Assembly (NCBI GenBank): GCA_023251415.1
Contig: JAHEYX010000134.1
Coordinates: 1 to 8,018, forward strand
Source: Chitinophagales bacterium
Lineage (GTDB): Bacteria; Bacteroidota; Bacteroidia; Chitinophagales; CAIODY01
DNA: 8,018 bases
Direction of reading: 5' to 3'
Part shown: one piece after another, positions 1-7,161 of the stretch
How positions within the stretch are numbered: the first letter of the stretch is position 1
Layout: each line of letters starts with the position of its first letter
Notes under the pieces: generated by a model
Databases searched by the model: none
The model's input: only the letters and a program-made list of their open reading frames with translations
What the model was told of the DNA's origin: nothing
Made by a program: the position numbers and the translations under genes

Positions 1-125
1 TTTTGATTATTAAGTAAAAAGGTGTTGGGTGCAATCTTCAAATCAGCTATTGCATTCTCTTGTGCTTGACTTGATTGAATAGTCAAAACCACGCATATAA
101 GGAGGAGTAAATAAATGTTTTTCAT
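1..125 (-). CDS. Exported protein, N-terminal fragment with signal peptide (runs off left edge)
   Basis: The complement strand carries an ATG at 125-123 followed by 41 open codons to the window edge, so only the N-terminus is visible. The first residues read MKNIYLLLLICVVLTIQSSQ, followed by AQEN. This is a textbook Sec signal peptide: a lysine at position 2, a hydrophobic core at about 4-16, and a likely cleavage site after SQA or SQAQ near residue 21-22. The product should therefore be periplasmic, outer-membrane or secreted. The mature part begins with ENAIADLKIAPNTFLLNNQ; too little remains to name a family. It follows metK by 87 bases with a strong terminator between them, so it probably has its own promoter. 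The leader at 126-163 has only a TATAAT-like hexamer (complement of 149-154) and no clear TAnnTTTG box. That this is a real gene is inferred from the signal peptide, the open frame and the co-directional context; the function is unknown. Confidence 0.75.
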   Translation of the reverse strand, partial: MKNIYLLLLICVVLTIQSSQAQENAIADLKIAPNTFLLNNQ

Positions 126-163
126 AGTAATGGAGGGTTGAATTTTAGATTATACATAAACGC

Positions 164-204
164 AAAAAAAGAGGCCTTATTTTTCAATAAGGCCTCTTTT
201 TTTT
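164..204 (-). terminator. Rho-independent terminator of metK, symmetrical
   Basis: A perfect 10-bp stem (gaggccttat at 171-180 pairing with ataaggcctc at 187-196) encloses a 6-base loop. It has seven A on the left (164-170) and eight T on the right (197-204). Read on the minus strand it begins about 17 bases after the metK stop and ends in a run of seven T, so it should terminate metK. Because a T-run follows the stem on both strands, it could also stop transcription arriving from the left. It separates metK from the exported-protein gene at the left edge. Confidence 0.92.
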
Positions 205-212
205 GAAGTATA

Positions 213-1448
213 TTAGGCTAATTTAAACGCTGCCTTAACTTGAGGAACATAATCCAATTTTTCCCAAGTAAATGTTTCATACGTTTTGCCATTAACGCTT
301 TTCTTACCCGGTTTACGTCCCATGTGTCCATAAGAAGCTGTTTCGCTGTAAATAGGCGACTTTAATTTAAAGCGCTCAATAATTGCAGCCGGACGCATAT
401 CAAATATTTTTTCTACTTTTTTAGCGATTTCGCCGTCTGTCAAACTCACTTTTGAAGTACCATAGGTATTTACATACAAACCAACAGGTTTTGCAACACC
501 AATTGCATAGGCTACTTGAACAAGAACTTCATTACAAACACCTGCCGCTACAAGGTTTTTAGCGATGTGACGCGTAGCATAAGCAGCACTACGATCTACT
601 TTAGAAGGATCTTTACCGCTAAAAGCACCGCCACCATGTGCACCTTTACCACCATAAGTATCAACAATAATTTTACGCCCGGTTAATCCGGTATCGCCAT
701 GTGGACCACCGATTACGAACTTACCGGTTGGGTTAACGTGATAGATAATTTTGTTATTAAATAAGGCTTGAACCTTTTTAGGTAAGCGTTTCATTACGCG
801 TGGAATAAGGATTTTGATAACATCCTCTTTAATTTTCTTCAACATTACACTTTCTTTCGCAAAATCATCGTGTTGTGTTGACACTACGATTGTTTCGATA
901 CGTAATGGCTTATTGTTATCATCATATTCAATGGTAACTTGTGACTTAGCATCCGGACGCAAGTACTTCATCAATTTACCTTCTTTACGTATTGCAGCCA
1001 ATTCCTCCAACAATAAGTGAGAAATAGCTAATGGTAAAGGCATATAATTGTCGGTATCACGTGATGCATAACCGAACATCATTCCTTGGTCACCTGCTCC
1101 TTGTTCTTTATGTAAACCATCACCATCGTTTACCCCTTGAGCGATGTCCGGAGATTGTTGGTGAACAGCAACAAAAATACCGCAGCTATTTGCATCAAAC
1201 ATGTACTCCGCTTTGGTATAACCAATTTTACGGATAGTATCACGAATAACTTCTTGATAATCAACTTGAGCTTTAGTAGTTATTTCACCTGCAACTACAA
1301 CCTGACCTGTAGTAACTAAGGTTTCACAAGCAACACGGCTTTGCGGATCTTGTGCCAACATGGCATCAATAATCGCATCAGAAATTTGGTCAGCAACTTT
1401 ATCCGGATGACCTTCGGAAACTGATTCAGATGTAAATAAATAAGGCAT
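213..1448 (-). CDS. metK: S-adenosylmethionine synthetase (methionine adenosyltransferase)
   Basis: The product makes S-adenosylmethionine from ATP and methionine, releasing phosphate and pyrophosphate, in the cytoplasm. It supplies the cell's main methyl donor. All family signatures are present in the 411 residues: GHPDK at 13-17 with the active-site His14 and Mg-binding Asp16; Glu42, matching the K+ site residue of the E. coli enzyme; GAGDQG at 117-122 (the ATP-binding signature); LRPDAKSQV with Lys168; TGRK with Arg258-Lys259; and the glycine-rich GGGAFSGKD at 272-280, followed by Lys283 and Asp285. Catalytic positions after residue 250 are shifted by 14 from E. coli numbering (by 3 at Lys168), so about 11 extra residues lie between about 169 and 257; I recall similarly longer enzymes in Bacteroidota. 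The start gives [17 protein letters not shown], the expected N-terminus. The gene has its own putative promoter at 1476-1483, a leader of only about 20 bases with no room for a riboswitch, and a strong terminator after its stop. Confidence 0.98.
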   Translation of the reverse strand: MPYLFTSESVSEGHPDKVADQISDAIIDAMLAQDPQSRVACETLVTTGQVVVAGEITTKAQVDYQEVIRDTIRKIGYTKAEYMFDANSCGIFVAVHQQSPDIAQGVNDGDGLHKEQGAGDQGMMFGYASRDTDNYMPLPLAISHLLLEELAAIRKEGKLMKYLRPDAKSQVTIEYDDNNKPLRIETIVVSTQHDDFAKESVMLKKIKEDVIKILIPRVMKRLPKKVQALFNNKIIYHVNPTGKFVIGGPHGDTGLTGRKIIVDTYGGKGAHGGGAFSGKDPSKVDRSAAYATRHIAKNLVAAGVCNEVLVQVAYAIGVAKPVGLYVNTYGTSKVSLTDGEIAKKVEKIFDMRPAAIIERFKLKSPIYSETASYGHMGRKPGKKSVNGKTYETFTWEKLDYVPQVKAAFKLA

Positions 1449-1475
1449 AGTAAACTTGATTTTTTATTGAAAACG

Positions 1476-1483
1476 CAAATGTA
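1476..1483 (-). promoter_or_regulatory. Putative Bacteroidota -7 promoter box for metK
   Basis: The complement of 1476-1483 reads TACATTTG, a full match to the TAnnTTTG -7 consensus recognised by the primary sigma factor of Bacteroidota. No TTTG-like -33 element is found 19-21 bases upstream; the sequence there is AT-rich. Transcription would begin near 1469 and give a leader of about 20 bases before the metK ATG at 1448. This is a consensus match plus inference and has not been mapped. Confidence 0.5.
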
Positions 1484-1558
1484 TAAAATAGATTGAGTAT
1501 GTTATTAATAAAAAACGGCAATTATTCACATTCTTATCATAACACGTCGATTAGCAAA

Positions 1559-3190
1559 CTACTTACTATTTTTGAATGAAAGTGGTTTGTTGTGTATAAG
1601 CTGTAATGCTTTTTGAACCGTTTTATCTTGTTTGTTCAACAAATAGATAAACCCATCCATCTTCCATTGTTGACGGGCAATGTACGCTTTCAATTCGTTT
1701 TTAATATAGGATGCCGATGGATTGGCATACTTGAGCAATGCTTTATCTACGCCGTTTTGAACCACATAAGCTAAAAATTGCTGATACATAGCTTCCGTAA
1801 TTACAAACCCATTATCGTATTCCATTACGGTTTTGTATTTTTTAATAGCAGCGTCGTTTTCAGCAAAATAAGTATATGCATATTGTGCTAATAATCCTTT
1901 CGAAAAAACAGCGGTAATTAAGTTATTGTTGTTGCTGGTATCAAGCGGCACAAATACATCCGGCTTAATTCCTCCACCGCCATAAACAGTTCTGCCACCG
2001 GCAGTTTGGTATTTCATGGTATCGGCATATTTTATACTGTCTGCATTTTGAAATTCTCCGTGTTTATAACGATTCAGCAAATCCATTTCGTAGGCATCAT
2101 AGCCATTCTTGTAGTTCTTTTGGATACAACGTCCACTAGGCGTATAATAACGCGCAACTGTTAATCGAAGAGCTGAACCATCGCCTAATTCATATTGTTC
2201 TTGAACCAGCCCTTTCCCGAAAGTTCTACGACCAACTATGGTTGCTCTGTCCCAATCCTGCAATGCACCGGCCATAATTTCGCTTGCAGAGGCACTACCT
2301 TCATCCACCAAAAGTGTCAAGGCACCGCTTTCAAACATCCCATCTTTATGGCAATTGTAGTCGTTTCTTTTTTTATTTCGACCTTCTGTATAAACCAATA
2401 ATTTATTGTTATCTAATAATTCGTCAAGAATTTTAGTAGCTGATTCCAAATAACCACCACCATTTTGACGTAAATCGACAATTAAATTTTTCATATTTTC
2501 TTTATGCAGTAAGCGGTCCAAAGCCTGCATAAATTCAATATAAGTGTCTTGTGCAAATTTGTTGACCTTAATGTAGCCGGTTTCCTTATCCATCATAAAA
2601 GCCGCATCAACACTAGTTAATGGGATGCTGCCGCGTTTAATCGTGAAGTTCAATAATTGGTTTGCATGCCCACGTTTTATGCCCACTTTAACTTGACTGT
2701 CTTTTGGACCACGAAGCATTTTAATGATACGTTCGTTGGTAATTTTTATACCTGCAACCGTTGAATCTTGTATTTTAACTATTTTATCTGCACTTCGAAT
2801 ACCAACCGACTCTGATGGACCTCCAGGTATAACATTTAACACCATAATAGTGTCATTAACAACGTAAAATTCTATTCCAACACCTTCAAAATTACCTTCT
2901 AAAACTTCATTCACCCCTTTTAAATCTGATGCCGGAATATAGGCACTATGCGGATCAAGTTGACGCAACAAATCAGCATAACTTTGATCACTGATTTTTT
3001 GAATATTTACCGTGTCTACATAGTTTGCGGAGATAAAGTTCAATAAAGATTGAAATTTGTCAGGCTTCTGGGACAGTTCAAACATTCCTCCTTTTGAAGA
3101 TGAGCCACTAATGCGCGTACCTATAAAAATTCCTATAATAACTGCAATGGCGATGATGGTTGGTAACCAAAATTTATTTGTAGAGTTCAT
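1559..3190 (-). CDS. S41 family carboxy-terminal processing peptidase (CtpA/Prc-like), membrane-anchored
   Basis: The product is a serine protease of the tail-specific/CtpA family that cleaves periplasmic proteins near their C-termini. The 543 residues show a short cytoplasmic N-terminus with Lys6, one hydrophobic segment at about 8-24 with no obvious cleavage site (probable anchor), a family N-terminal helical region, a PDZ domain at about 94-172 (GVGIEF at 103-108, GGPSESVGI at 123-131), then the S41 core. Catalytic residues are visible: GSASASEI at 298-305 with nucleophile Ser301, and TFGKGLVQ at 323-330 with general base Lys326 and Gln330. The spacings of 25 and 4 are those of the B. subtilis CtpB Ser-Lys-Gln set. 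VDLRQNGGG at 238-246 and YGGGGIKPD at 403-411 are further family motifs. A C-terminal extension of about 125 residues after 415 resembles no domain I can name. It is probably expressed from its own promoter. No hairpin terminator follows its stop, so read-through into metK 110 bases downstream is possible. Physiological substrates cannot be told from the sequence. Confidence 0.93.
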   Translation of the reverse strand: MNSTNKFWLPTIIAIAVIIGIFIGTRISGSSSKGGMFELSQKPDKFQSLLNFISANYVDTVNIQKISDQSYADLLRQLDPHSAYIPASDLKGVNEVLEGNFEGVGIEFYVVNDTIMVLNVIPGGPSESVGIRSADKIVKIQDSTVAGIKITNERIIKMLRGPKDSQVKVGIKRGHANQLLNFTIKRGSIPLTSVDAAFMMDKETGYIKVNKFAQDTYIEFMQALDRLLHKENMKNLIVDLRQNGGGYLESATKILDELLDNNKLLVYTEGRNKKRNDYNCHKDGMFESGALTLLVDEGSASASEIMAGALQDWDRATIVGRRTFGKGLVQEQYELGDGSALRLTVARYYTPSGRCIQKNYKNGYDAYEMDLLNRYKHGEFQNADSIKYADTMKYQTAGGRTVYGGGGIKPDVFVPLDTSNNNNLITAVFSKGLLAQYAYTYFAENDAAIKKYKTVMEYDNGFVITEAMYQQFLAYVVQNGVDKALLKYANPSASYIKNELKAYIARQQWKMDGFIYLLNKQDKTVQKALQLIHNKPLSFKNSK

Positions 3191-3209
3191 TCCTGATTTT
3201 TGAGAAGTG

Positions 3210-3217
3210 CAAATATA
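3210..3217 (-). promoter_or_regulatory. Putative -7 promoter box for the S41 protease
   Basis: The complement of 3210-3217 reads TATATTTG, an exact match to the Bacteroidota TAnnTTTG -7 consensus, 20 bases before the ATG at 3190. No convincing TTTG -33 box lies 19-21 bases upstream. The predicted leader is only about 13 bases. The box lies downstream of the terminator of the Calx-beta gene, as expected for an independent transcription unit. Confidence 0.5.
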
Positions 3218-3296
3218 TACCCAAAATTAATAGCTATCATAAATAAAATGGTGTTCAATAGCTTTTAAATAGAACGAAAGAAGGCTGTCTAAATTA

Positions 3297-3332
3297 AAAA
3301 AGGGCAACTCCTTTTACAGAATTGCCCTTTTT
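3297..3332 (-). terminator. Rho-independent terminator of the Calx-beta protein gene
   Basis: An 11-bp inverted repeat (aaaaagggcaa at 3297-3307 with ttgcccttttt at 3322-3332) encloses a 14-base loop. On the minus strand the GC-rich part is followed by a run of six T, beginning about 15 bases after the stop codon at 3347. This is the expected geometry for terminating the upstream gene. It is T-flanked on both strands and could work in either direction. Confidence 0.88.
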
Positions 3333-3346
3333 ATTATTCTTACTTA

Positions 3347-6300
3347 TTATTCAATAATTATTTTCCCTTCTTTTGATCGACCATTGCCATCTTTAATGGT
3401 ATACAAATAGATACCTGCATTTAATGGCCAATGACTCAAATTTACGGTATTGGTTAAATTTATTGGGGTTGATAATACCTCAGTTCCGAGTACAGTATAA
3501 AGGGTAAAGCTGGCAGCAGAAGCGCCATTTAATCCCTTGATTGTTATAACTCCGTCATTAGCTACCGGATTAGGCGTTACACTGATGGCATTAAATGTTG
3601 GATTAGCAATACCTATCGCAAAATCATTATCAGTTACATTAACAACACAAGTAGTTAATCCGCCTAGATTGGCATTAGTAGCTGAACCAAGTGTTACAGT
3701 GAATTGTTCGGTATTCTCCATTAGCAAATCATCAAAAATATTAACTTGAATATTATTTAAGGTATTGAATGGAGCTACAGTTAATGGACTGTTGGTTATA
3801 GTGAAAAAATCAGAACCGGCAATACAGGAACCCGAGGTAACTGTAAAATTAACAGCAACCGAATTGGCATTTGGGTTTGTTACTATAACCGGAATATTAA
3901 CCACTGCTACTCCCTCATTAATTGTTACTGTTGAGCTCTGGAATTGAACAGTTGGATTAACACCTCCATTATCATTATCATTAATGGTTGCAGTAAATAT
4001 GTTATTGGCACCTATAACAGCTCCACCGGTAGGATTACTTAAAACAATGGTAAATTGTTCATTTCCTTCAACAAGCAAATCATCAATAATAGTAAAGGTG
4101 ATATTTTGGTTAGAAGAAGATCCTGCAGGGAATGTTACGGTTTGAGTGGTTGAACCCGATATATCACTTGCTAGGTTAGCTGTACCACCCACTAAAGTTG
4201 CGGTAACCGAAACAGCTGTGGTACCCATATTAGTTACTTGTACAGGAACGGTAACTGTACCGGCACTTTCAATATAAGAACCATTTGTAGTTACATAGTC
4301 AACTACTGGTGCGAGGGCATCATTATCAATAATATTAACTACAGAAGTCGTGATTCCTCCTAATGAAGAGTTGGTTGAATTTATCAAAGAGAAAACAATA
4401 TTTTCGGTTGATTCCACTAAGGCATCATCTACCACATTAAAGATGATATATTTGATAGAGTCTCCCGGATTAAACACTACGGAATCGAACACTCCAATTC
4501 CTGTATAATCAACAGCATTCGTTGCAGTGCCGGCAATACTGTAGTATACCGTTATCGGGGCACAAAAAGTATTGGATAAATATATTGCAACAGAATCAGT
4601 TCCTACACTTTCAGAAACAGTTTGTGTTGTCGGCAGATTAAAGAAAACTAATGGACCTTGATCGCTTTGAATAATATCATTCGTCGAAATTGTATCCGGT
4701 CCCAAGTAGGCATTTACCGGATTGCTTATAGTGAAAACAGCAGTTTCAAGAAACTCCGTAACACAGTCATCAATTATGGTAAAGGCAATATATTGCGTAT
4801 CATTCGCTGAATTAAAATTAATAATTTGTGGATTGAGTAACACAAAGTCACTTCCATTTACGGTTGTACTGTTTAAAGGGTCATATTGAAAGGAAACACT
4901 AAATGGTCCGGGACCACTTCCTGAAGTCATTACAGGTATTTGATACGTAGCTCCAAATTCATTGTAAATATTATACGTAGGTTGAGCAAAATTAATACTC
5001 ACGTTATTTAATGGAATTTCATCATCAATGATCGTGTCTGTATAATTACCATTTAGTATTGATGGTGCAAATGGACCACTGACACTGAGCTGCAATTGAA
5101 TCGTCTCATTGCCTTCATATACCAAATCATTAATAACGGTAATGGTATCATATAAAATAAAATCTCCGGGATTGAAAGTTAATGAGGAAGTTGAATGCAA
5201 GTAATCAACGCCTTGTGTTGCAGTACCACCCACAACATTTATATTTACCACACTGGTAGAATTATAATAGTTAGTGAAGGTAACCGGAACAATAACAGTA
5301 GAAACATTTTCAAGCTGACTGGCAGTAATTGTTCCGAAGCTAAATTCATCTGCAGGATCAATATCAAGCACATCAATAGTCGTTGAATTAGTACTAATTC
5401 CACCGATGGCAAAACAGTCTTGATAATTGATATCCAAATTAAAATTTTGTGCAATGCCATAATTGTACATCCCATTGGTAAAGAAATCCATCCCGATTGA
5501 AGAGGTGGTTTGACCCGGTAAAATAGTATCTATTAATACCATTGTACCCATAACCTGCCCTGTAAAATTCCAAGCGTTAGGGCTTGGGAGATAAGTGGAG
5601 CCGGAATTAACACTAACTGCGACAAAAATAGTATCGCAATAAGCCGCACTTAGATTTAATGCTATGGTTTGATTTAATTGACCTTCTGAAAAAATATAAT
5701 TTGAACTTCCAAAAGTGATGGCAGGTACGCTATCATTTGGATTAATAGCAAGTGTATAAATAGAATCTAGGCCAATATTTATTCCACCGGTTGGGTTTGC
5801 CAATTTAAATAGGCAATTTTCTAAAAATTCACAAGCACAATCATCTAATAGGGTAACACTTACATATTGCGTATCTACATTAGAAGCAAAATTCACTGTT
5901 TGATTGGTATAGGTAAAATCAACGCCGGCAGTGGCAGTTGAATTGACAGCATCTAAATTTACGTCAACTGAATAGGCTCCTGCGCTTGCCGCATTTACTA
6001 CCACAGGTATTGAATAAGTGGTACTTGCTTCGTTAACACTTGTTATTGTTGGTTGCAAAAAATTATACTCATTAGTTGCTGATAAATCATTGTCTGCGAT
6101 ATTAATTTGAATAGTAGTATTAATTAACAACTGTGGGGTGAGCAAAGCATTAGAAGCAGCAGTTAATTGTAGATGCAAATCTTCGGTTGGTTCTGCAATT
6201 AAATCATCAATAATATGTAACGTATCTTGTAGAATTAAACCATTAACATAAGCCGGTATGGTAAAGGTTTGTGAATTATAAACAAAATCGGCACCTGAAG

Positions 6301-7057
6301 TAGCAGTACCTGATCCTAATAAATTAATTGTTACAGAAGTTGGAAAGGCATTCGCATTAGCCATTCTAAATGGGATGATTACGGTACCTGCTGATTCATT
6401 AAATGTTAATGCCGTTGAATCAAATAATAAAACCGGAGGAATTGGGAAGCCGCACGGGAGCATCGTATGCGAACCAAGATTACCAAATGTATTTACAGGT
6501 AAACCCGTCCATTGATACATTCCAATGGTAGTCCAATTCTTCTCACCATTGTGAATATTCGGGTTACGAATCAAAGTAATATTTTGCGAAGAATCGGTGG
6601 TATTCACCGGCCAATATAATCCCGGATTGAGACATATTTCACCAAATATATCTAAAGTATCTCCTATCGGATTAATAAGATAGAGCGCATCATTACCATT
6701 AAAATTCAAGCCGGTCCAAACAGTATCCCGTTGTGTTTGAATGAATGGATCAGTGGCTCCGGTTGCATTACCGTTATTAATAACATACACATCCCCTGCG
6801 GCAACAGCGATTGGAGGCAATGCAAAACTTACACCCGGACAGTTTCCGTTAGAAACCATGTGCAATACATAACCGGACAAATTAACCGGATTAGGTGTAG
6901 GATTATAGATTTCTAAAGCTTTGCTTCCGCCAAAACCGGGCCCCGGCTCAATATATTCACTGAAAAACAAGTCAGCGCATGGAATACCATACGTTTGTGC
7001 ATTCGAAGAAATCCTAGCAAGCAGCAAGATAGCAACAGAGAGTAATATTTTTTTCAT
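3347..7057 (-). CDS. Secreted multi-domain Calx-beta protein with lamin-tail domain and type A T9SS sorting domain
   Basis: This 1236-residue protein is predicted to be exported through Sec and then the type IX system, and attached to or released from the cell surface. The N-terminus (MKKILLSVAILLLA, then SSNAQ) is a signal peptide with cleavage near residue 20-21. Residues about 25-200 resemble a lamin-tail domain (SEYIEPGPGFGGSKALEIYN, VNLSGYVLHM). Residues about 207-1145 hold eight Calx-beta-like beta-sandwich repeats. Seven carry the acidic signature (I/V)x(D/N)D followed seven residues later by Glu, at 284-292, 405-413, 643-651, 763-771, 877-885, 992-1000 and 1109-1117. The signature Glu and Asp residues correspond to Ca2+ ligands in animal Calx-beta domains. 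Repeat 3 (446-567) is degenerate. Residues about 1150-1236 form a type A (Por secretion tail) sorting domain, with VTPNPV near the start and LNAGIYLYTI near the end. Terminators on both sides make it a probable single-gene unit. Adhesion or matrix function is inferred from architecture; there is no enzymatic domain. Confidence 0.92.
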   Translation of the reverse strand: MKKILLSVAILLLARISSNAQTYGIPCADLFFSEYIEPGPGFGGSKALEIYNPTPNPVNLSGYVLHMVSNGNCPGVSFALPPIAVAAGDVYVINNGNATGATDPFIQTQRDTVWTGLNFNGNDALYLINPIGDTLDIFGEICLNPGLYWPVNTTDSSQNITLIRNPNIHNGEKNWTTIGMYQWTGLPVNTFGNLGSHTMLPCGFPIPPVLLFDSTALTFNESAGTVIIPFRMANANAFPTSVTINLLGSGTATSGADFVYNSQTFTIPAYVNGLILQDTLHIIDDLIAEPTEDLHLQLTAASNALLTPQLLINTTIQINIADNDLSATNEYNFLQPTITSVNEASTTYSIPVVVNAASAGAYSVDVNLDAVNSTATAGVDFTYTNQTVNFASNVDTQYVSVTLLDDCACEFLENCLFKLANPTGGINIGLDSIYTLAINPNDSVPAITFGSSNYIFSEGQLNQTIALNLSAAYCDTIFVAVSVNSGSTYLPSPNAWNFTGQVMGTMVLIDTILPGQTTSSIGMDFFTNGMYNYGIAQNFNLDINYQDCFAIGGISTNSTTIDVLDIDPADEFSFGTITASQLENVSTVIVPVTFTNYYNSTSVVNINVVGGTATQGVDYLHSTSSLTFNPGDFILYDTITVINDLVYEGNETIQLQLSVSGPFAPSILNGNYTDTIIDDEIPLNNVSINFAQPTYNIYNEFGATYQIPVMTSGSGPGPFSVSFQYDPLNSTTVNGSDFVLLNPQIINFNSANDTQYIAFTIIDDCVTEFLETAVFTISNPVNAYLGPDTISTNDIIQSDQGPLVFFNLPTTQTVSESVGTDSVAIYLSNTFCAPITVYYSIAGTATNAVDYTGIGVFDSVVFNPGDSIKYIIFNVVDDALVESTENIVFSLINSTNSSLGGITTSVVNIIDNDALAPVVDYVTTNGSYIESAGTVTVPVQVTNMGTTAVSVTATLVGGTANLASDISGSTTQTVTFPAGSSSNQNITFTIIDDLLVEGNEQFTIVLSNPTGGAVIGANNIFTATINDNDNGGVNPTVQFQSSTVTINEGVAVVNIPVIVTNPNANSVAVNFTVTSGSCIAGSDFFTITNSPLTVAPFNTLNNIQVNIFDDLLMENTEQFTVTLGSATNANLGGLTTCVVNVTDNDFAIGIANPTFNAISVTPNPVANDGVITIKGLNGASAASFTLYTVLGTEVLSTPINLTNTVNLSHWPLNAGIYLYTIKDGNGRSKEGKIIIE
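3623..6439 (-). repeat. Array of eight Calx-beta-like protein repeats, six of them in two related triplets
   Basis: Within the gene, residues 207-1145 are eight repeats of about 110-120 residues: R1 207-324, R2 331-442, R3 446-567, R4 571-680, R5 686-800, R6 801-913, R7 917-1029 and R8 1035-1145. A typical unit runs NEs.GT..IPV, GTAt.G.DF, IIDDl.vE..E, then DND at the end. R2 and R5 share a variant pattern (QPT, NST, DTQY, DDC, EFLE, NP) and lack the terminal DxD. R1 pairs with R4 (GTAT.G.D, LQL), and R3 with R6 (YC or FC at the same place). Corresponding landmarks in R2/R5 and R3/R6 lie 357-358 residues apart, and 359-361 in R1/R4. R7 and R8 are more canonical and fit no third triplet. Repeat boundaries are by eye. 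Confidence 0.85.
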
Positions 7058-7076
7058 TGAATCAATTTGTAGTTCG

Positions 7077-7084
7077 TAAAATTA
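7077..7084 (-). promoter_or_regulatory. Weak candidate -7 box for the Calx-beta gene
   Basis: The complement of 7077-7084 reads TAATTTTA, seven of eight positions of TAnnTTTG, 20 bases before the ATG at 7057. That is the same distance as the protease box from its start. No -33 element is recognisable, and such AT-rich matches arise easily by chance. A promoter is expected somewhere in 7058-7111 because a terminator lies just upstream. Confidence 0.25.
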
Positions 7085-7111
7085 AAGAAAAGTTTACTGG
7101 TATTTTATAAA

Positions 7112-7145
7112 AAAAGGGCTTAATCATTGCTGAATAAGCCCTTTT
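7112..7145 (-). terminator. Rho-independent terminator of the type B T9SS cargo gene, with GNRA-type loop
   Basis: An 11-bp stem (aaaagggctta at 7112-7122 with taagccctttt at 7135-7145) is extended, after one mismatch, by a 3-bp helix. On the minus strand this closes a GCAA tetraloop (TCA-GCAA-TGA). A run of seven T follows on the minus strand. The stem begins 16 bases after the stop codon at 7162-7164. A T-tract also follows on the plus strand, so the element may be bidirectional. Confidence 0.9.
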
Positions 7146-7161
7146 CTACACTTAAAGAAAA

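Noticed and set aside
814..1319. Three plus-strand ORFs of 60-68 codons inside metK
   Set aside because: They lie antisense to a fully conserved metK, overlap each other in different frames, and show no recognisable motif or start context.
1449..1475. SAM riboswitch or other regulatory RNA ahead of metK
   Set aside because: The space between the predicted transcription start and the ATG is only about 20 bases and shows no stem structure.
3230..3270. Short direct repeat aatagct near 3229 and 3257 as an operator or attachment site
   Set aside because: Seven bases in AT-rich intergenic DNA are expected by chance, and there is no mobile-element or regulator context.
3537..3947. Plus-strand ORFs opposite the last Calx-beta repeat and sorting domain (also 2195-2401, 5195-5386 and 6731-6916)
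   Set aside because: They are complements of well-supported coding sequence, with no domain, signal peptide or promoter of their own.
5245..5475. Minus-strand 76-codon ORF inside the Calx-beta gene, possible frameshift remnant
   Set aside because: The main frame is intact through this region and encodes R3 and the start of R4; the alternative frame is a low-complexity Leu/Ile-rich shadow.
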